Source: Shinella sumterensis
GTDB taxonomy: Bacteria > Pseudomonadota > Alphaproteobacteria > Rhizobiales > Rhizobiaceae
Assembly (NCBI RefSeq): GCF_004514425.2
Contig: NZ_MYFN02000010.1
Coordinates: 1 to 64,000 of the forward strand
Direction of reading: 5' to 3'
Length of the DNA stretch: 64,000 bases
Part shown: in pieces, positions 9,651-19,233 of the stretch
Numbering within the stretch: the first letter of the stretch is position 1
Layout: every line of letters starts with the position of its first letter
Notes under the pieces: generated by a model
What the model was told of the DNA's origin: nothing
Seen by the model: the letters and a program-made list of their open reading frames with translations, nothing else
Database searches by the model: none
Program-made: the position numbers and the translations under genes

Positions 9651-11203
9651 CCATCACCATCTTCGTACCGCGGGACGCCGCCGCCCTGGCGCTGGGCGCA
9701 GACCGTGTCGCCACGGCAATCGCGCGCGAAATCGAAACCCGCGGCCTCGACGCCCGCATCGTGCGCAACGGCTCGCGCGGCATGCACTGGCTGGAGCCGC
9801 TGGTCGAGGTGCGCACGGAGAAAGGGCGCATCGCCTACGGACCGGTCAAACCTTCGGACGTGCCATCGCTTTTCGAGGCGGGCTTCCTGCAAGGGGCCGA
9901 TCATCCGCTCTGTCGCGGGCGGACGAAGGAGATACCGTTCCTCGCCCGCCAGACAAGGTTGACCTTCGCCCGCTGCGGCGTCACCGATCCGCTCTCGCTG
10001 GAGGAATACCGGCACTATCAGGGCATGAAGGGCCTGGAGAAGGCCGTGACCCTGCAGCCGGCCGACATCGTCCAGCAGGTCACTGACTCGGGCCTGCGCG
10101 GGCGCGGCGGCGCGGGCTTCCCGACCGGCATCAAATGGAAGACGGTTCTCGAGGCGCCGGGCGCGCAGAAATACATCGTCTGCAACGCCGACGAGGGCGA
10201 TAGCGGCACCTTCGCCGACCGCATGATCATGGAAGGCGACCCCTTCGTTCTGATCGAGGGTATGGCGATCGCCGGCCTGGCGACCGGCGCGACGAAGGGC
10301 TTCATCTACACCCGTTCGGAATATCCGCACGCCATCGAGACCATGACCGCTGCCGTGGAGATCGCCCGCAAGGCCGGCATCCTCGGCCCGTCCGTGCTGG
10401 GCTCCGGCAAGGCCTTCGACATGGAAGTGCGCGTCGGCGCGGGTGCCTATGTCTGCGGCGAGGAAACCGCGCTGCTCAACAGCCTCGAAGGCAAGCGCGG
10501 CATCGTGCGCGCCAAGCCGCCGCTGCCCGCCTTGCAGGGCTTCCTCGGCCGTCCCACCGTCGTCAACAACGTCATCTCGCTCGCCTCCGTGCCTGTGATC
10601 ATGGATCGCGGCGCCGCGTTCTATCGTGATTTCGGCATGGGCCGCTCGCGCGGCACGATCCCGATCCAGATCGCGGGCAACATCAGGTATGGCGGCCTCT
10701 TCGAGACGGCCTTCGGCCTGACGCTCGGCGAGATCGTCGACGATATCGGCGGCGGCACCGCCTCCGGCCGGCCGGTTCGCGCCGTGCAGGTGGGCGGCCC
10801 GCTCGGCGCCTATTTCCCGCGCGCGCTGTTCGATACGCCCTTCGACTACGAAGCCTTCGCGGCCAGGGACGGCCTCATCGGCCATGCCGGCATCACCGTC
10901 TTCGACGACACCGTCGACATGCTGAAGCAGGCACGCTTCGCCATGGAGTTCTGCGCCGTTGAAAGCTGCGGCAAGTGCACGCCCTGTCGCATCGGCTCGA
11001 CGCGTGGCGTCGAGACGGCCGACAAGATCGCGCAGGGCATCGAGCCCCAGAAGAACCGCGAACTGCTGGCCGATCTCTGCAACACGATGAAGTTCGGTTC
11101 GCTCTGCGCGCTCGGCGGGTTCACGCCCTACCCCGTGCTCAGCGCGATGAACCATTTCCCGGAAGACTTTTCGCCGGCGCCGATCGCCGAAGCAGCGGAG
11201 TAA
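9647..11203 (+). CDS. fdsB: Formate dehydrogenase subunit beta FdsB (NAD/FMN)
   Basis: NuoF/HoxF-like diaphorase subunit of 518 aa, with an N-terminal NuoE-like thioredoxin fold. NAD/FMN binding is shown by RGRGGAGFPTGIKWK and by GAGAYVCGEETALLNSLEG. The 4Fe-4S ligand set ESCGKCTPCRIG is near residue 440. It takes electrons from the FeS chain to reduce NAD+. It overlaps fdsG by 4 bases and ends 4 bp before fdsA. Confidence 0.95.
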   Translation: MTITIFVPRDAAALALGADRVATAIAREIETRGLDARIVRNGSRGMHWLEPLVEVRTEKGRIAYGPVKPSDVPSLFEAGFLQGADHPLCRGRTKEIPFLARQTRLTFARCGVTDPLSLEEYRHYQGMKGLEKAVTLQPADIVQQVTDSGLRGRGGAGFPTGIKWKTVLEAPGAQKYIVCNADEGDSGTFADRMIMEGDPFVLIEGMAIAGLATGATKGFIYTRSEYPHAIETMTAAVEIARKAGILGPSVLGSGKAFDMEVRVGAGAYVCGEETALLNSLEGKRGIVRAKPPLPALQGFLGRPTVVNNVISLASVPVIMDRGAAFYRDFGMGRSRGTIPIQIAGNIRYGGLFETAFGLTLGEIVDDIGGGTASGRPVRAVQVGGPLGAYFPRALFDTPFDYEAFAARDGLIGHAGITVFDDTVDMLKQARFAMEFCAVESCGKCTPCRIGSTRGVETADKIAQGIEPQKNRELLADLCNTMKFGSLCALGGFTPYPVLSAMNHFPEDFSPAPIAEAAE

Positions 11204-11207
11204 GCCC

Positions 11208-14087
11208 ATGCCTCTCGTTCCCGAAATCGATTACGGCACCCCCGCCTCCCGCTCGGAAAAGATGGTGACGCTCACCATCGACGGCAACGAAATCACCGTC
11301 CCCGAGGGCACGTCCATCATGCGCGCCTCGATGGAGGCAGGCATCCAGGTACCCAAGCTCTGCGCCACCGACATGGTGGATGCCTTCGGCTCCTGCCGCC
11401 TCTGTCTTGTCGAAATCGAAGGCCGCAACGGCACGCCAGCCTCCTGCACGACGCCGGTCGCACCCGGCCTCGTCGTCCACACCCAGACCGGTCGCCTGAA
11501 GGACATCCGCAAGGGCGTGATGGAACTCTATATCTCCGATCACCCGCTCGACTGTCTCACCTGTGCGGCGAACGGCGACTGCGAGTTGCAGGACATGGCC
11601 GGCGCCGTTGGCCTGCGCGACGTTCGCTACGGCTACGAGGGCGACAACCACGTCAAGGCGCGCAACAATGGCGAAGCAAACGCCCGCTGGATGCCGAAGG
11701 ACGAATCCAACCCCTATTTCACCTACGACCCATCCAAGTGCATCGTCTGCTCGCGCTGCGTGCGCGCCTGCGAGGAGGTCCAGGGCACCTTTGCGCTGAC
11801 CATCGAAGGCCGCGGTTTCGACAGCCGCGTTTCGCCCGGCATGCACGAGCATTTCCTCGAATCCGAATGCGTTTCCTGCGGCGCCTGCGTGCAGGCCTGC
11901 CCGACGGCGACGCTGACCGAGAAGTCGGTGATCGAGATCGGCCAGCCGGAACATTCCGTCGTGACGACCTGCGCCTATTGCGGCGTTGGCTGCTCCTTCA
12001 AGGCGGAAATGCGCGGCGAAGAGCTGGTGCGCATGGTGCCGTGGAAGGACGGACAGGCCAATCGCGGCCATTCCTGCGTCAAGGGCCGCTTCGCCTATGG
12101 CTACTCGTCCCACCGCGAGCGCATCCTCAACCCGATGATCCGCGAGAAGATCTCCGATCCCTGGCGCGAAGTGACCTGGGAAGAGGCCTACGCGCATGTC
12201 GCTTCCGAGTTCCGCCGCATCCAGTACCAGTACGGTCGTGATTCCATCGGCGGCATCACCTCGTCGCGCTGCACGAACGAGGAGACCTATCTCATCCAGA
12301 AGCTGATCCGCGCCGGCTTCGGCAACAACAATGTCGATACCTGCGCCCGCGTCTGCCATTCGCCGACCGGCTACGGTCTCGGGCAGGCCTTCGGCACCTC
12401 GGCCGGCACCCAGAATTTCGATTCGGTTGAGCACACGGATGTCGTCATCGTCATCGGCGCAAACCCCACCGATGCCCATCCGGTCTTCGGCTCGCGCCTC
12501 AAAAAGCGCCTGCGCAAGGGCGCCAAGCTCATCGTCATCGATCCGCGGCGCACGGAACTCGTGTCGTCGCCGCATATCAAGGCATCCTACCACCTGCCGC
12601 TGAAGCCCGGCACGAACGTTGCCGTCGTCACCGCGCTCGCCCATGTCATCGTGACGGAAGGCCTCTGCGACGAGGCGTTCATCCGCGAGCGGTGCGACTG
12701 GTCGGAATTCGAGGACTGGGCGTCCTTCGTCGCCGAACCGCGCCACAGCCCCGAGGAGACGGAAGCCTTCACCGGCGTTCCGGCCGAAGCGCTGCGCGGC
12801 GCCGCCCGCCTCTTCGCCACCGGCGGCAACGGCTCGATCTATTACGGTCTCGGCGTCACCGAACACAGCCAGGGCTCGACCACGGTCATGGCCATCGCCA
12901 ACCTCGCCATGGCGACCGGCAATATCGGCCGTCCCGGCGTGGGCGTGAATCCGCTGCGCGGCCAGAACAACGTGCAGGGCTCGTGCGACATGGGCTCGTT
13001 CCCGCACGAACTGCCCGGCTATCGCCACATCTCCGACGACGCGACGCGTGATATCTTCGAAAAGCTGTGGGGCGTGAAGCTCAACAACGAACCGGGCCTG
13101 CGCATTCCCAACATGCTGGATGCCGCCGTCGAGGGCACGTTCAAGGGCATCTACATTCAGGGCGAGGATATCCTCCAGTCCGACCCGGACACCAAGCACG
13201 TCTCTGCCGGACTGGCTGCGATGGAATGCGTCGTCGTGCAGGACCTGTTCCTCAACGAGACCGCCAACTACGCCCATGTCTTCCTGCCGGGCTCGACCTT
13301 CCTGGAAAAGGACGGCACCTTCACCAATGCGGAGCGCCGCATCAACCGCGTGCGCCGCGTCATGACGCCGAAGAACGGCTATGCCGACTGGGAGGTCACG
13401 CAGAACCTCGCCAAGGCGATGGGCCTCGACTGGACCTACACGCATCCTTCCGAGATCATGGACGAGATCGCCGCAACGACACCGAGCTTCGCGCTGGTGT
13501 CCTATGACTATCTCGACAAGGTCGGCTCCGTGCAGTGGCCCTGCAACGAAAAGAACCCGTTCGGCTCGCCGATCATGCATACCAACGGCTTCGTCCGCGG
13601 CAAGGGTAAGTTCATCCGCACGGAATATGTCGCCACCGATGAAAAGACCGGTCCGCGCTTCCCGCTGCTGCTCACCACCGGCCGCATTCTCAGCCAGTAC
13701 AATGTCGGCGCCCAGACACGGCGCACCGACAACGTCATCTGGCATGAGGAGGACCGGCTGGAAATCCATCCGCACGATGCCGAGAACCGCGGCATCCGCG
13801 AAGGTGACTGGGTGCGGCTCTCCAGCCGCGCCGGCGACACGACGCTTCGCGCACTCATCACCGATCGCGTCGCACCGGGCGTCGTCTACACGACCTTCCA
13901 CCACCCGACGACGCAGGCAAACGTCATCACCACCGATTTCTCGGACTGGGCGACGAACTGTCCCGAGTATAAGGTGACGGCCGTGCAGATCTCGCCGTCG
14001 AACGGACCGTCCGACTGGCAGGTCGAATATGACGAGCTCGCCCGCCGGTCGCGCCGCATCAAGGGCAAGCTGGAGGCAGCGGAATAG
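11208..14087 (+). CDS. fdsA: Formate dehydrogenase subunit alpha FdsA (molybdenum)
   Basis: Catalytic subunit (959 aa) oxidising formate to CO2. Domains in order: N-terminal 2Fe-2S domain (SCRLCLVEIEG); NuoG-like His-Cys cluster region (DHPLDCLTCAANGDCELQ); two 4Fe-4S motifs (CIVCSRCVRAC and CVSCGACVQACP); the molybdopterin domain starting CAYCGVGC; and a C-terminal MGD-binding domain. The molybdenum ligand is Cys383 in CARVCHSPTG, a cysteine rather than selenocysteine. Neighbours supply the remaining subunits and the sulfurtransferase FdhD that the cofactor needs. Confidence 0.96.
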   Translation: MPLVPEIDYGTPASRSEKMVTLTIDGNEITVPEGTSIMRASMEAGIQVPKLCATDMVDAFGSCRLCLVEIEGRNGTPASCTTPVAPGLVVHTQTGRLKDIRKGVMELYISDHPLDCLTCAANGDCELQDMAGAVGLRDVRYGYEGDNHVKARNNGEANARWMPKDESNPYFTYDPSKCIVCSRCVRACEEVQGTFALTIEGRGFDSRVSPGMHEHFLESECVSCGACVQACPTATLTEKSVIEIGQPEHSVVTTCAYCGVGCSFKAEMRGEELVRMVPWKDGQANRGHSCVKGRFAYGYSSHRERILNPMIREKISDPWREVTWEEAYAHVASEFRRIQYQYGRDSIGGITSSRCTNEETYLIQKLIRAGFGNNNVDTCARVCHSPTGYGLGQAFGTSAGTQNFDSVEHTDVVIVIGANPTDAHPVFGSRLKKRLRKGAKLIVIDPRRTELVSSPHIKASYHLPLKPGTNVAVVTALAHVIVTEGLCDEAFIRERCDWSEFEDWASFVAEPRHSPEETEAFTGVPAEALRGAARLFATGGNGSIYYGLGVTEHSQGSTTVMAIANLAMATGNIGRPGVGVNPLRGQNNVQGSCDMGSFPHELPGYRHISDDATRDIFEKLWGVKLNNEPGLRIPNMLDAAVEGTFKGIYIQGEDILQSDPDTKHVSAGLAAMECVVVQDLFLNETANYAHVFLPGSTFLEKDGTFTNAERRINRVRRVMTPKNGYADWEVTQNLAKAMGLDWTYTHPSEIMDEIAATTPSFALVSYDYLDKVGSVQWPCNEKNPFGSPIMHTNGFVRGKGKFIRTEYVATDEKTGPRFPLLLTTGRILSQYNVGAQTRRTDNVIWHEEDRLEIHPHDAENRGIREGDWVRLSSRAGDTTLRALITDRVAPGVVYTTFHHPTTQANVITTDFSDWATNCPEYKVTAVQISPSNGPSDWQVEYDELARRSRRIKGKLEAAE

Positions 14088-14095
14088 GATCGAGC

Positions 14096-14929
14096 GTGCC
14101 CGACTTCCCAACCACCGCGAAGGTCCGCGAGACCGCCCGGCGCAACGGGCGGCTCTCTGACGGCGAGCGTTTCGTTCCCGAGGAGACGCCGATCGCCTTC
14201 TCCTATGCCGGCTCGACCCACGCCGTCATGATGGCGACCCCGGCGGACCTTGAGGATTTTGCCGTCGGCTTCAGCCTGACCGAAGGCATCATCACCGACC
14301 CGGCGGAGATCGAAACGATCGACGTGGAGGCCGAAGACAAGGGCATCGACCTGCAGATCCGTCTTGCGGACGAACAGAACGACGCGCTCGTCGCCCGCCG
14401 CCGGCACATGGCAGGCCCTGTGGGTTGTGGCCTCTGCGGCATCGAATCGATCGAACAGGCCGTTCGCACGACGCCGTCCGTGCGTGCGTCTACACTTACG
14501 CTTTCGGAAGACGGCGTGGTGGAGGCCGTGCGGCTGCTCAACGGCCAGCAACCGCTGCACATGGCGACGCGCGCCGTTCACGGCGCAGGCTTTTATGTGC
14601 CCGGCCAGGGGCTCATCGCCGTCAGGGAGGATGTCGGCCGCCACAATGCGCTCGACAAGCTGGTCGGCGCGGCGCGACGGGCGGGCCATGCCGGCCATGC
14701 GGGCGCGGTCGTCGTGACGAGCCGCGTGTCCGTGGAGATGGTGCAGAAGACGGCGATCATCGGCAGCCCCTTCATCATCGCCATCTCCGCCCCGACGGCG
14801 CTCGCCATCCGCACGGCGGAGGACGCGGGCATGACGCTGATCGCATTGGTGCGCGGCGGCGAATTCGAGATTTTCACCGGTGCGGACCGCATCGGAACCG
14901 GCGCCGAGCGGCGCCTGGGCAATGGCTAG
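14096..14929 (+). CDS. fdhD: Formate dehydrogenase accessory sulfurtransferase FdhD
   Basis: Cytoplasmic protein (277 aa) that transfers sulfur to the bis-MGD cofactor before insertion into FdsA. The reactive cysteine loop is GPVGCGLCGIESI near residue 110, and the family patch REDVGRHNALDKL follows. The start is GTG at 14096, 8 bp after the fdsA stop. Its place between fdsA and fdsD ties maturation to synthesis of the catalytic subunit. Confidence 0.94.
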   Translation: MPDFPTTAKVRETARRNGRLSDGERFVPEETPIAFSYAGSTHAVMMATPADLEDFAVGFSLTEGIITDPAEIETIDVEAEDKGIDLQIRLADEQNDALVARRRHMAGPVGCGLCGIESIEQAVRTTPSVRASTLTLSEDGVVEAVRLLNGQQPLHMATRAVHGAGFYVPGQGLIAVREDVGRHNALDKLVGAARRAGHAGHAGAVVVTSRVSVEMVQKTAIIGSPFIIAISAPTALAIRTAEDAGMTLIALVRGGEFEIFTGADRIGTGAERRLGNG

Positions 14930-14938
14930 GAGACGGAC

Positions 14939-15205
14939 ATGTCGGAAGGCAACAAGATCGTGCGCATGGCGAACCAGATCGCCACCTTCTTCCACTCCCA
15001 GCCGGCAAGCGAAGGCCCGAACGGCGTGGCGACCCACATCAACAAGTTCTGGGAACCGCGCATGCGCCGGCAGCTCTTCGATCTCATCGACAACCATGGC
15101 GGTGGAGGCCTCGACAGCCTCGTGCTGGAGGCCGCGCCACTGATCCGTCGTCCGCCGCCGGCCGAAGTGCCGCCCGCGCAGGCCGCGGCAACGGCAACGC
15201 CCTGA
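14939..15205 (+). CDS. fdsD: Formate dehydrogenase subunit delta FdsD
   Basis: Small subunit/chaperone (88 aa) of the FdsABGD complex, with the typical KIVRMANQIATFFHSQP start and a NKFWEPRMR patch. In other alphaproteobacteria FdsD is needed for cofactor insertion or complex stability. Last gene of the operon, 9 bp after fdhD, followed by a GC-rich hairpin. The C-terminal 20 residues are Pro/Ala-rich. Confidence 0.9.
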   Translation: MSEGNKIVRMANQIATFFHSQPASEGPNGVATHINKFWEPRMRRQLFDLIDNHGGGGLDSLVLEAAPLIRRPPPAEVPPAQAAATATP

Positions 15206-15216
15206 TATCAAGCGCA

Positions 15217-15240
15217 ACGCCCGGCGCTTCGGCCGGGCGT
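15217..15240 (+). terminator. Hairpin after the fds operon
   Basis: ACGCCCGGC, loop GCTTCG, GCCGGGCGT: a perfect 9-bp stem 11 bases after the fdsD stop. There is no U-tract, so it may be a weak terminator or a 3'-end stabiliser. It also lies just beyond the end of the convergent chemoreceptor gene. Confidence 0.5.
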
Positions 15241-15254
15241 CCCCTGCATAGCGA

Positions 15255-17021
15255 TCAGAACTCTTCCCAATCGGCGGCCGCCTGAGCCGCCGAGCTTTGT
15301 GGTGCGCGCATCGTCCGCGCGACCGCATGGAGCTGGGCGACAGGCGTCGGCGATGCCGTGCGTTGCGTCTGGCTTACGGTTTCCGCCAGGCGGAAGCGGC
15401 GGATGAGGCCATGAAGCGCATCCGCCTCGCGCGCCATGGCGTGGCTGGCGGCCGTGCTTTCCTCCACCATCGCGGCGTTCTGCTGCGTCGCCTGGTCCAT
15501 CGCGTTGACGGCCTGGTTGATCTCGCGAAGCCCCGTCGACTGCTCGCGCGATGCTTCCACGATGGCGACGACGTTCGTGTGGACCTCGAGCACCTGTGTC
15601 AGGATCTCGCGCAGGGTCCGCCCCGTCTCGTCGACAAGCGACACACCGCTCTTTACCTGCTCGCCCGATGTCGTGATCAGTGCCTTGATGTCCTTTGCGG
15701 CACTCGCCGAACGCTGCGCGAGTTCACGCACTTCCTGTGCGACGACCGCAAAGCCCTTGCCGGCCTCGCCTGCCCGCGCCGCCTCCACCCCGGCGTTGAG
15801 CGCCAGCAGGTTCGTCTGGAAGGCGATATCGTCAATGACTCCGATGATGCTGGAAATCTCACGCGAGGACTGCTCGATCTGGCCCATGGCGTCGATCGCG
15901 CGCTTGACGACCTCGCCGGATTTTTCGGCGCCCGCCCGGGTCTGTCCCACCAGGCTGCCGGCTTCATCGGCCCGCTTGCTCGAATCGCTCACCGTCGTCG
16001 TGATCTGGTCGAGCGCGGCCGCGGTTTCCTCGACGGAAGCCGCCTGTCGTTCCGTGCGCTTGGCCAGGTCGTCCGCTGCCGAACGGATCTGCTGCGCGCC
16101 CGAGGCGATGGCGTTCGCATTGGTTTCGACCGTCCGCATTGCGGCGTGGAGACCGGCGACGGCCGAATTGAAGTCGCTGCGCACCTTTTCCATCGAGGGA
16201 ACGAAGGGCATCGCGAGATGTTGCGTGAGGTCGCCTTCCGCAAGCGCCTTGAGCGCGCCGCCAAGCGCGTTGATCGCCGACATGCGTTCCGTGACGTCGG
16301 TTGCGAACTTGACGACCTTGTAGACCCGGCCGTTCAGGTCCCGGATCGGGTTATAGGCCGCCTGGATCCAGATCTCCTTGCCGCCCTTGCCGTAACGCAC
16401 GAACTCGCTGGAGATGAAATTTCCCGCCGCGAGGCTCTTCCAGAAATCGGCATAGGCGGGCGTCTGCGCATAAGCGGGATCGCAGAACATGCGGTGATGT
16501 TTCCCGACGATCTCCGCCAGGTCATAGCCGAGCCCGGCACAAAAGTTTTCGTTGGCATGCAGGATTTCGCCGGTCGGCGTGAATTCGATGACCGCCTGTG
16601 AGCGCGAGATCGCATCGAGCTTGCTCGCGTCCTCCGCAGCACGGATTTTTGCAAGCGTGATGTCCGTCGCGAACTTGACCACCTTGTAGGGCTTTCCGCC
16701 CCGAAAGACCGGATTGTACGACGCCTGGATCCAGATTTCGCTGCCATCCTTGCGCAGACGCTTGTAGCTGCCGGAATCATACTCACCACGCCCAAGCCGC
16801 ATCCAGAACTGCCGGTAGTCGTCGCTGGCCGTATGCGCGGCGTCGCAGAACATCCGGTGATGCTGACCGACGATCTCTGCCAGATCGTAGCCGAGCGCCG
16901 TGCAGAAGTTTTCGTTGGCAGTCAGAACATTGCCGGTGAGATCGAACTGTATCACCGCCTGCGAACGTGACAGGGCGTCGATGATATGGCCCGAATCCGT
17001 AAACCTTGCGAAAGAAATCAT
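15255..17021 (-). CDS. Soluble methyl-accepting chemotaxis protein with two PAS domains
   Basis: Cytoplasmic chemoreceptor of 588 aa without membrane segments. Two tandem PAS domains come first, near residues 25-130 and 145-255, with almost identical cores (ENFC..LGYDLAEIVG.HHRMFCD). A short HAMP-like linker and a signalling domain follow, with the hairpin tip around EISSIIGVIDDIAFQTNLLA. The ATG at 17019-17021 was chosen over longer forms because the PAS region begins directly after it and GGGGACAGG precedes it. The C-terminus ends AADWEEF, resembling a CheB/CheR tethering tail. The PAS domains suggest redox or ligand sensing. The cheW gene lies 380 bp upstream on the same strand. Confidence 0.92.
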   Translation of the reverse strand: MISFARFTDSGHIIDALSRSQAVIQFDLTGNVLTANENFCTALGYDLAEIVGQHHRMFCDAAHTASDDYRQFWMRLGRGEYDSGSYKRLRKDGSEIWIQASYNPVFRGGKPYKVVKFATDITLAKIRAAEDASKLDAISRSQAVIEFTPTGEILHANENFCAGLGYDLAEIVGKHHRMFCDPAYAQTPAYADFWKSLAAGNFISSEFVRYGKGGKEIWIQAAYNPIRDLNGRVYKVVKFATDVTERMSAINALGGALKALAEGDLTQHLAMPFVPSMEKVRSDFNSAVAGLHAAMRTVETNANAIASGAQQIRSAADDLAKRTERQAASVEETAAALDQITTTVSDSSKRADEAGSLVGQTRAGAEKSGEVVKRAIDAMGQIEQSSREISSIIGVIDDIAFQTNLLALNAGVEAARAGEAGKGFAVVAQEVRELAQRSASAAKDIKALITTSGEQVKSGVSLVDETGRTLREILTQVLEVHTNVVAIVEASREQSTGLREINQAVNAMDQATQQNAAMVEESTAASHAMAREADALHGLIRRFRLAETVSQTQRTASPTPVAQLHAVARTMRAPQSSAAQAAADWEEF

Positions 17022-17401
17022 GACCTGTCCCCATATGTGACGGCCACGGCCTTTGGTGATTGCCGCGTGGCGATCGTCGGTTGCGGGAGTGGTGGCATGA
17101 TCTCCGCCATGCATTGGCCTCCCTGAACGCAATCCTCGCAGAGAACCCTCATCGCAAGCAAAGACTGCACAATCAAAGATAGAGTTGCTTCATTAAAAAT
17201 TGATAAAAATGGAAATGACTGTTTTTTGGGGCCATATATTACAGTGACTTAATCAAGCAATCATAAGCGCTGACTGACGTTACGTGAGTAGACGTCGCCG
17301 AAAATGATGCGATACTATCTCATAGGTTGCATTGCCGGAGCATAAAAAAGACCGTCACACCAAGTGTGACGGCCTTCACGATTGTGGGGATGTGCCGCCG
17401 G
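17022..17401. other. Spacer between cheW and the chemoreceptor gene
   Basis: 380 bp without a supported gene. It holds the cheW terminator (17343-17372) and an AT-rich stretch (about 17150-17260) that probably contains the chemoreceptor promoter on the minus strand. I could not assign -35/-10 boxes with confidence. Confidence 0.5.
17343..17372 (-). terminator. Rho-independent terminator of cheW
   Basis: Read on the minus strand: CCGTCACA, loop of 5, TGTGACGG, followed by a run of six U residues (AAAAAA at 17344-17349 on the plus strand). An 8-bp perfect stem just downstream of the cheW stop. Confidence 0.8.
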
Positions 17402-17878
17402 TCAGGCTGCCATATCGTCCATGTCGCGTTCCTTGAACATGCGCGCAAGGTTCAGGAAGCAGATCATGCCGTTCTCATGGGCGATGATGCCTTCCGCATA
17501 GACCTTGTCGAAGGAGGTCGTCACTTCCGGCACCGGCTGGATCTGCTCGCTGCGAATGGTGAGGATATCGGAGACACGGTCGACGACGAGGCCGACGACC
17601 ATATTGTGCACTTCGGCAACGACGATCGCGCTGCGCTCATTGGCTTCCGTGCTCTTCATGCCGAGCTTGTGGGCGAGATCGATGATCGGGATCACCGTGC
17701 CGCGCAGGTTCATCACGCCGATGACATCCGGCGGCGAATGCGGGATCGGCGTGGACGGCGCCCAGCCGCGGATTTCGCGGATCGTGGTCGTCTTCACGCA
17801 GAATTCCTGATCATGCAGACGGAATGCGATGATTTCGAGCGTATCGCCGGTAAAGCCGGTCGTCTTGATGGAGGTCAT
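17402..17878 (-). CDS. cheW: Chemotaxis coupling protein CheW
   Basis: Adaptor (158 aa) linking chemoreceptors to CheA. A single CheW fold is seen: EIIAFRLHDQEFCVKTTTIR, then VIGVMNLRGTVIPIIDL, then VVDRVSDIL. The start at 17876-17878 is the first ATG before the CheW domain and has GGGAAG upstream. It has its own terminator and is not with a full che cluster here; the only chemotaxis neighbour is the double-PAS receptor, suggesting a dedicated pair. Confidence 0.93.
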   Translation of the reverse strand: MTSIKTTGFTGDTLEIIAFRLHDQEFCVKTTTIREIRGWAPSTPIPHSPPDVIGVMNLRGTVIPIIDLAHKLGMKSTEANERSAIVVAEVHNMVVGLVVDRVSDILTIRSEQIQPVPEVTTSFDKVYAEGIIAHENGMICFLNLARMFKERDMDDMAA

Positions 17879-17962
17879 CGGGATCTTCCCAGTTGGAGCG
17901 ACGAATTGACCGATCCTATGCACACCCTGGTTAAAATCTTTCCAACATCCGTCGTGACCAGC

Positions 17963-17991
17963 AAAAAGGCCCCGCGTCGCAGGGCCTTTCT
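17963..17991 (-). terminator. Terminator of the arginase-rocD operon
   Basis: AAAGGCCC, 9-base loop, GGGCCTTT, with U-rich flanks on both sides (AAAAA at 17963-17967; TTTCTTT at 17987-17993), 22 bp after the rocD stop. Most useful on the minus strand, where a U-run follows the stem. Confidence 0.75.
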
Positions 17992-18012
17992 TTCGTCTAT
18001 CGAGTTGGGTGC

Positions 18013-19218
18013 TCAGGTGCGCAGCACGGCCTCGAACTGCTCCAGCGCCCAATCGACCTGATCGCCGGTGATGACGAGCGGCGGCGCAATGCGGATCGTG
18101 TCGCCATGCGTATCCTTGGCAAGAATGCCGCGCTCCTTCAGCGCCTCGCAATATTTGCGCGCGCCGCCGGCCGCGGGATCGAGCTCGACCGCCAGCATCA
18201 GGCCGCGGCCGCGCACGTCCTTGATGATATTGGAGCGGATGCCCTTGAGCCCGGCCTGGAAGCGTTCGCCCATGCGCGCGGAATTGCCGATCATGTCTTC
18301 CTCGACAAGCACCTTCAAAGCCGCGCGTGCGATGGCGCATGCGAGTGGATTGCCGCCGAAGGTCGAGCCGTGCTGCCCGGGCTTGAGCACACCCAGCACC
18401 TCGCTGTTCGAGAGCACCGCCGAGACCGGATAGAAACCGCCGGACAGCGCCTTGCCGACCAGCGTGACATCCGCCTCGATGCCCTCATGCTCTTCCGCCA
18501 GCAGCTTGCCGGTGCGACCAAGCCCCGTCTGGATCTCATCCAGGATGAGCGTGATGCCATGCTGCGTGCAAAGCTCACGAACCGACGTGAAATAGCCGAC
18601 CGGCGGAATGAGCACACCCGCCTCGCCCTGTATGGGCTCGATGAGGAAGGCCACCGTGTTTTCGGTGATCACGTTGCGGAAGGCATCGATATCGCCGAAG
18701 GGCACATGGCGGAAGCCTGGCGCGAAGGGGCCGAAGCCGACGCGCGCATCCGGATCCGTGGAGAAGCCGACAATGCCCATGGTCCGGCCATGGAAGTTGT
18801 TGGCGCAGACGATGATCTCGGCCTGGCCCTCCGGCACGCCCTTTACCTCATAGCCCCATTTGCGCACTGCCTTGACGGCGGTCTCGACCGCTTCCGCACC
18901 CGAATTCATCGGCAGCACCTTGTGCGAACCGGTGAGTGCGGCGATCTCTTCGTAGAAATGCGCAAGCTGGTCGTTGCGGAAGGCGCGGGAGGTCAAGGTG
19001 AGCTTCTGCGCCTGCTCCACCATCGCCGCCAGGATCTTCGGGTGGCAATGTCCCTGGTTGACCGCCGAATAGGCCGAGAGGCAATCCAGATACCGGTTGC
19101 CGTCGACATCCCAGACATGCACGCCCTCGCCCCGCGACAACACCACGTCGAGCGGCTTGTAGTTATGGGCGCCGAGGCGATGCTCGGTTTCGATCAGGCT
19201 GGCGGTCGACGGTGACAT
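18013..19218 (-). CDS. rocD: Ornithine--oxo-acid aminotransferase
   Basis: PLP-dependent class-III aminotransferase (401 aa) converting ornithine and 2-oxoglutarate to glutamate semialdehyde. Visible motifs are [35 protein letters not shown] and VGKALSGG (PLP lysine). It follows the arginase gene by 15 bp, so arginine goes to ornithine and then to glutamate semialdehyde within one operon. Start ATG at 19216-19218 with GGAGG upstream. Confidence 0.93.
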   Translation of the reverse strand: MSPSTASLIETEHRLGAHNYKPLDVVLSRGEGVHVWDVDGNRYLDCLSAYSAVNQGHCHPKILAAMVEQAQKLTLTSRAFRNDQLAHFYEEIAALTGSHKVLPMNSGAEAVETAVKAVRKWGYEVKGVPEGQAEIIVCANNFHGRTMGIVGFSTDPDARVGFGPFAPGFRHVPFGDIDAFRNVITENTVAFLIEPIQGEAGVLIPPVGYFTSVRELCTQHGITLILDEIQTGLGRTGKLLAEEHEGIEADVTLVGKALSGGFYPVSAVLSNSEVLGVLKPGQHGSTFGGNPLACAIARAALKVLVEEDMIGNSARMGERFQAGLKGIRSNIIKDVRGRGLMLAVELDPAAGGARKYCEALKERGILAKDTHGDTIRIAPPLVITGDQVDWALEQFEAVLRT

Positions 19219-19233
19219 TGTATCCCTCCGGTT

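Noticed and set aside
11139-14111. Very long open frame (about 990 codons) antisense to fdsA
   Set aside because: fdsA has unmistakable cluster and molybdenum motifs; the antisense frame has the His/Asp/Arg-rich look of a GC-rich shadow and no ribosome site.
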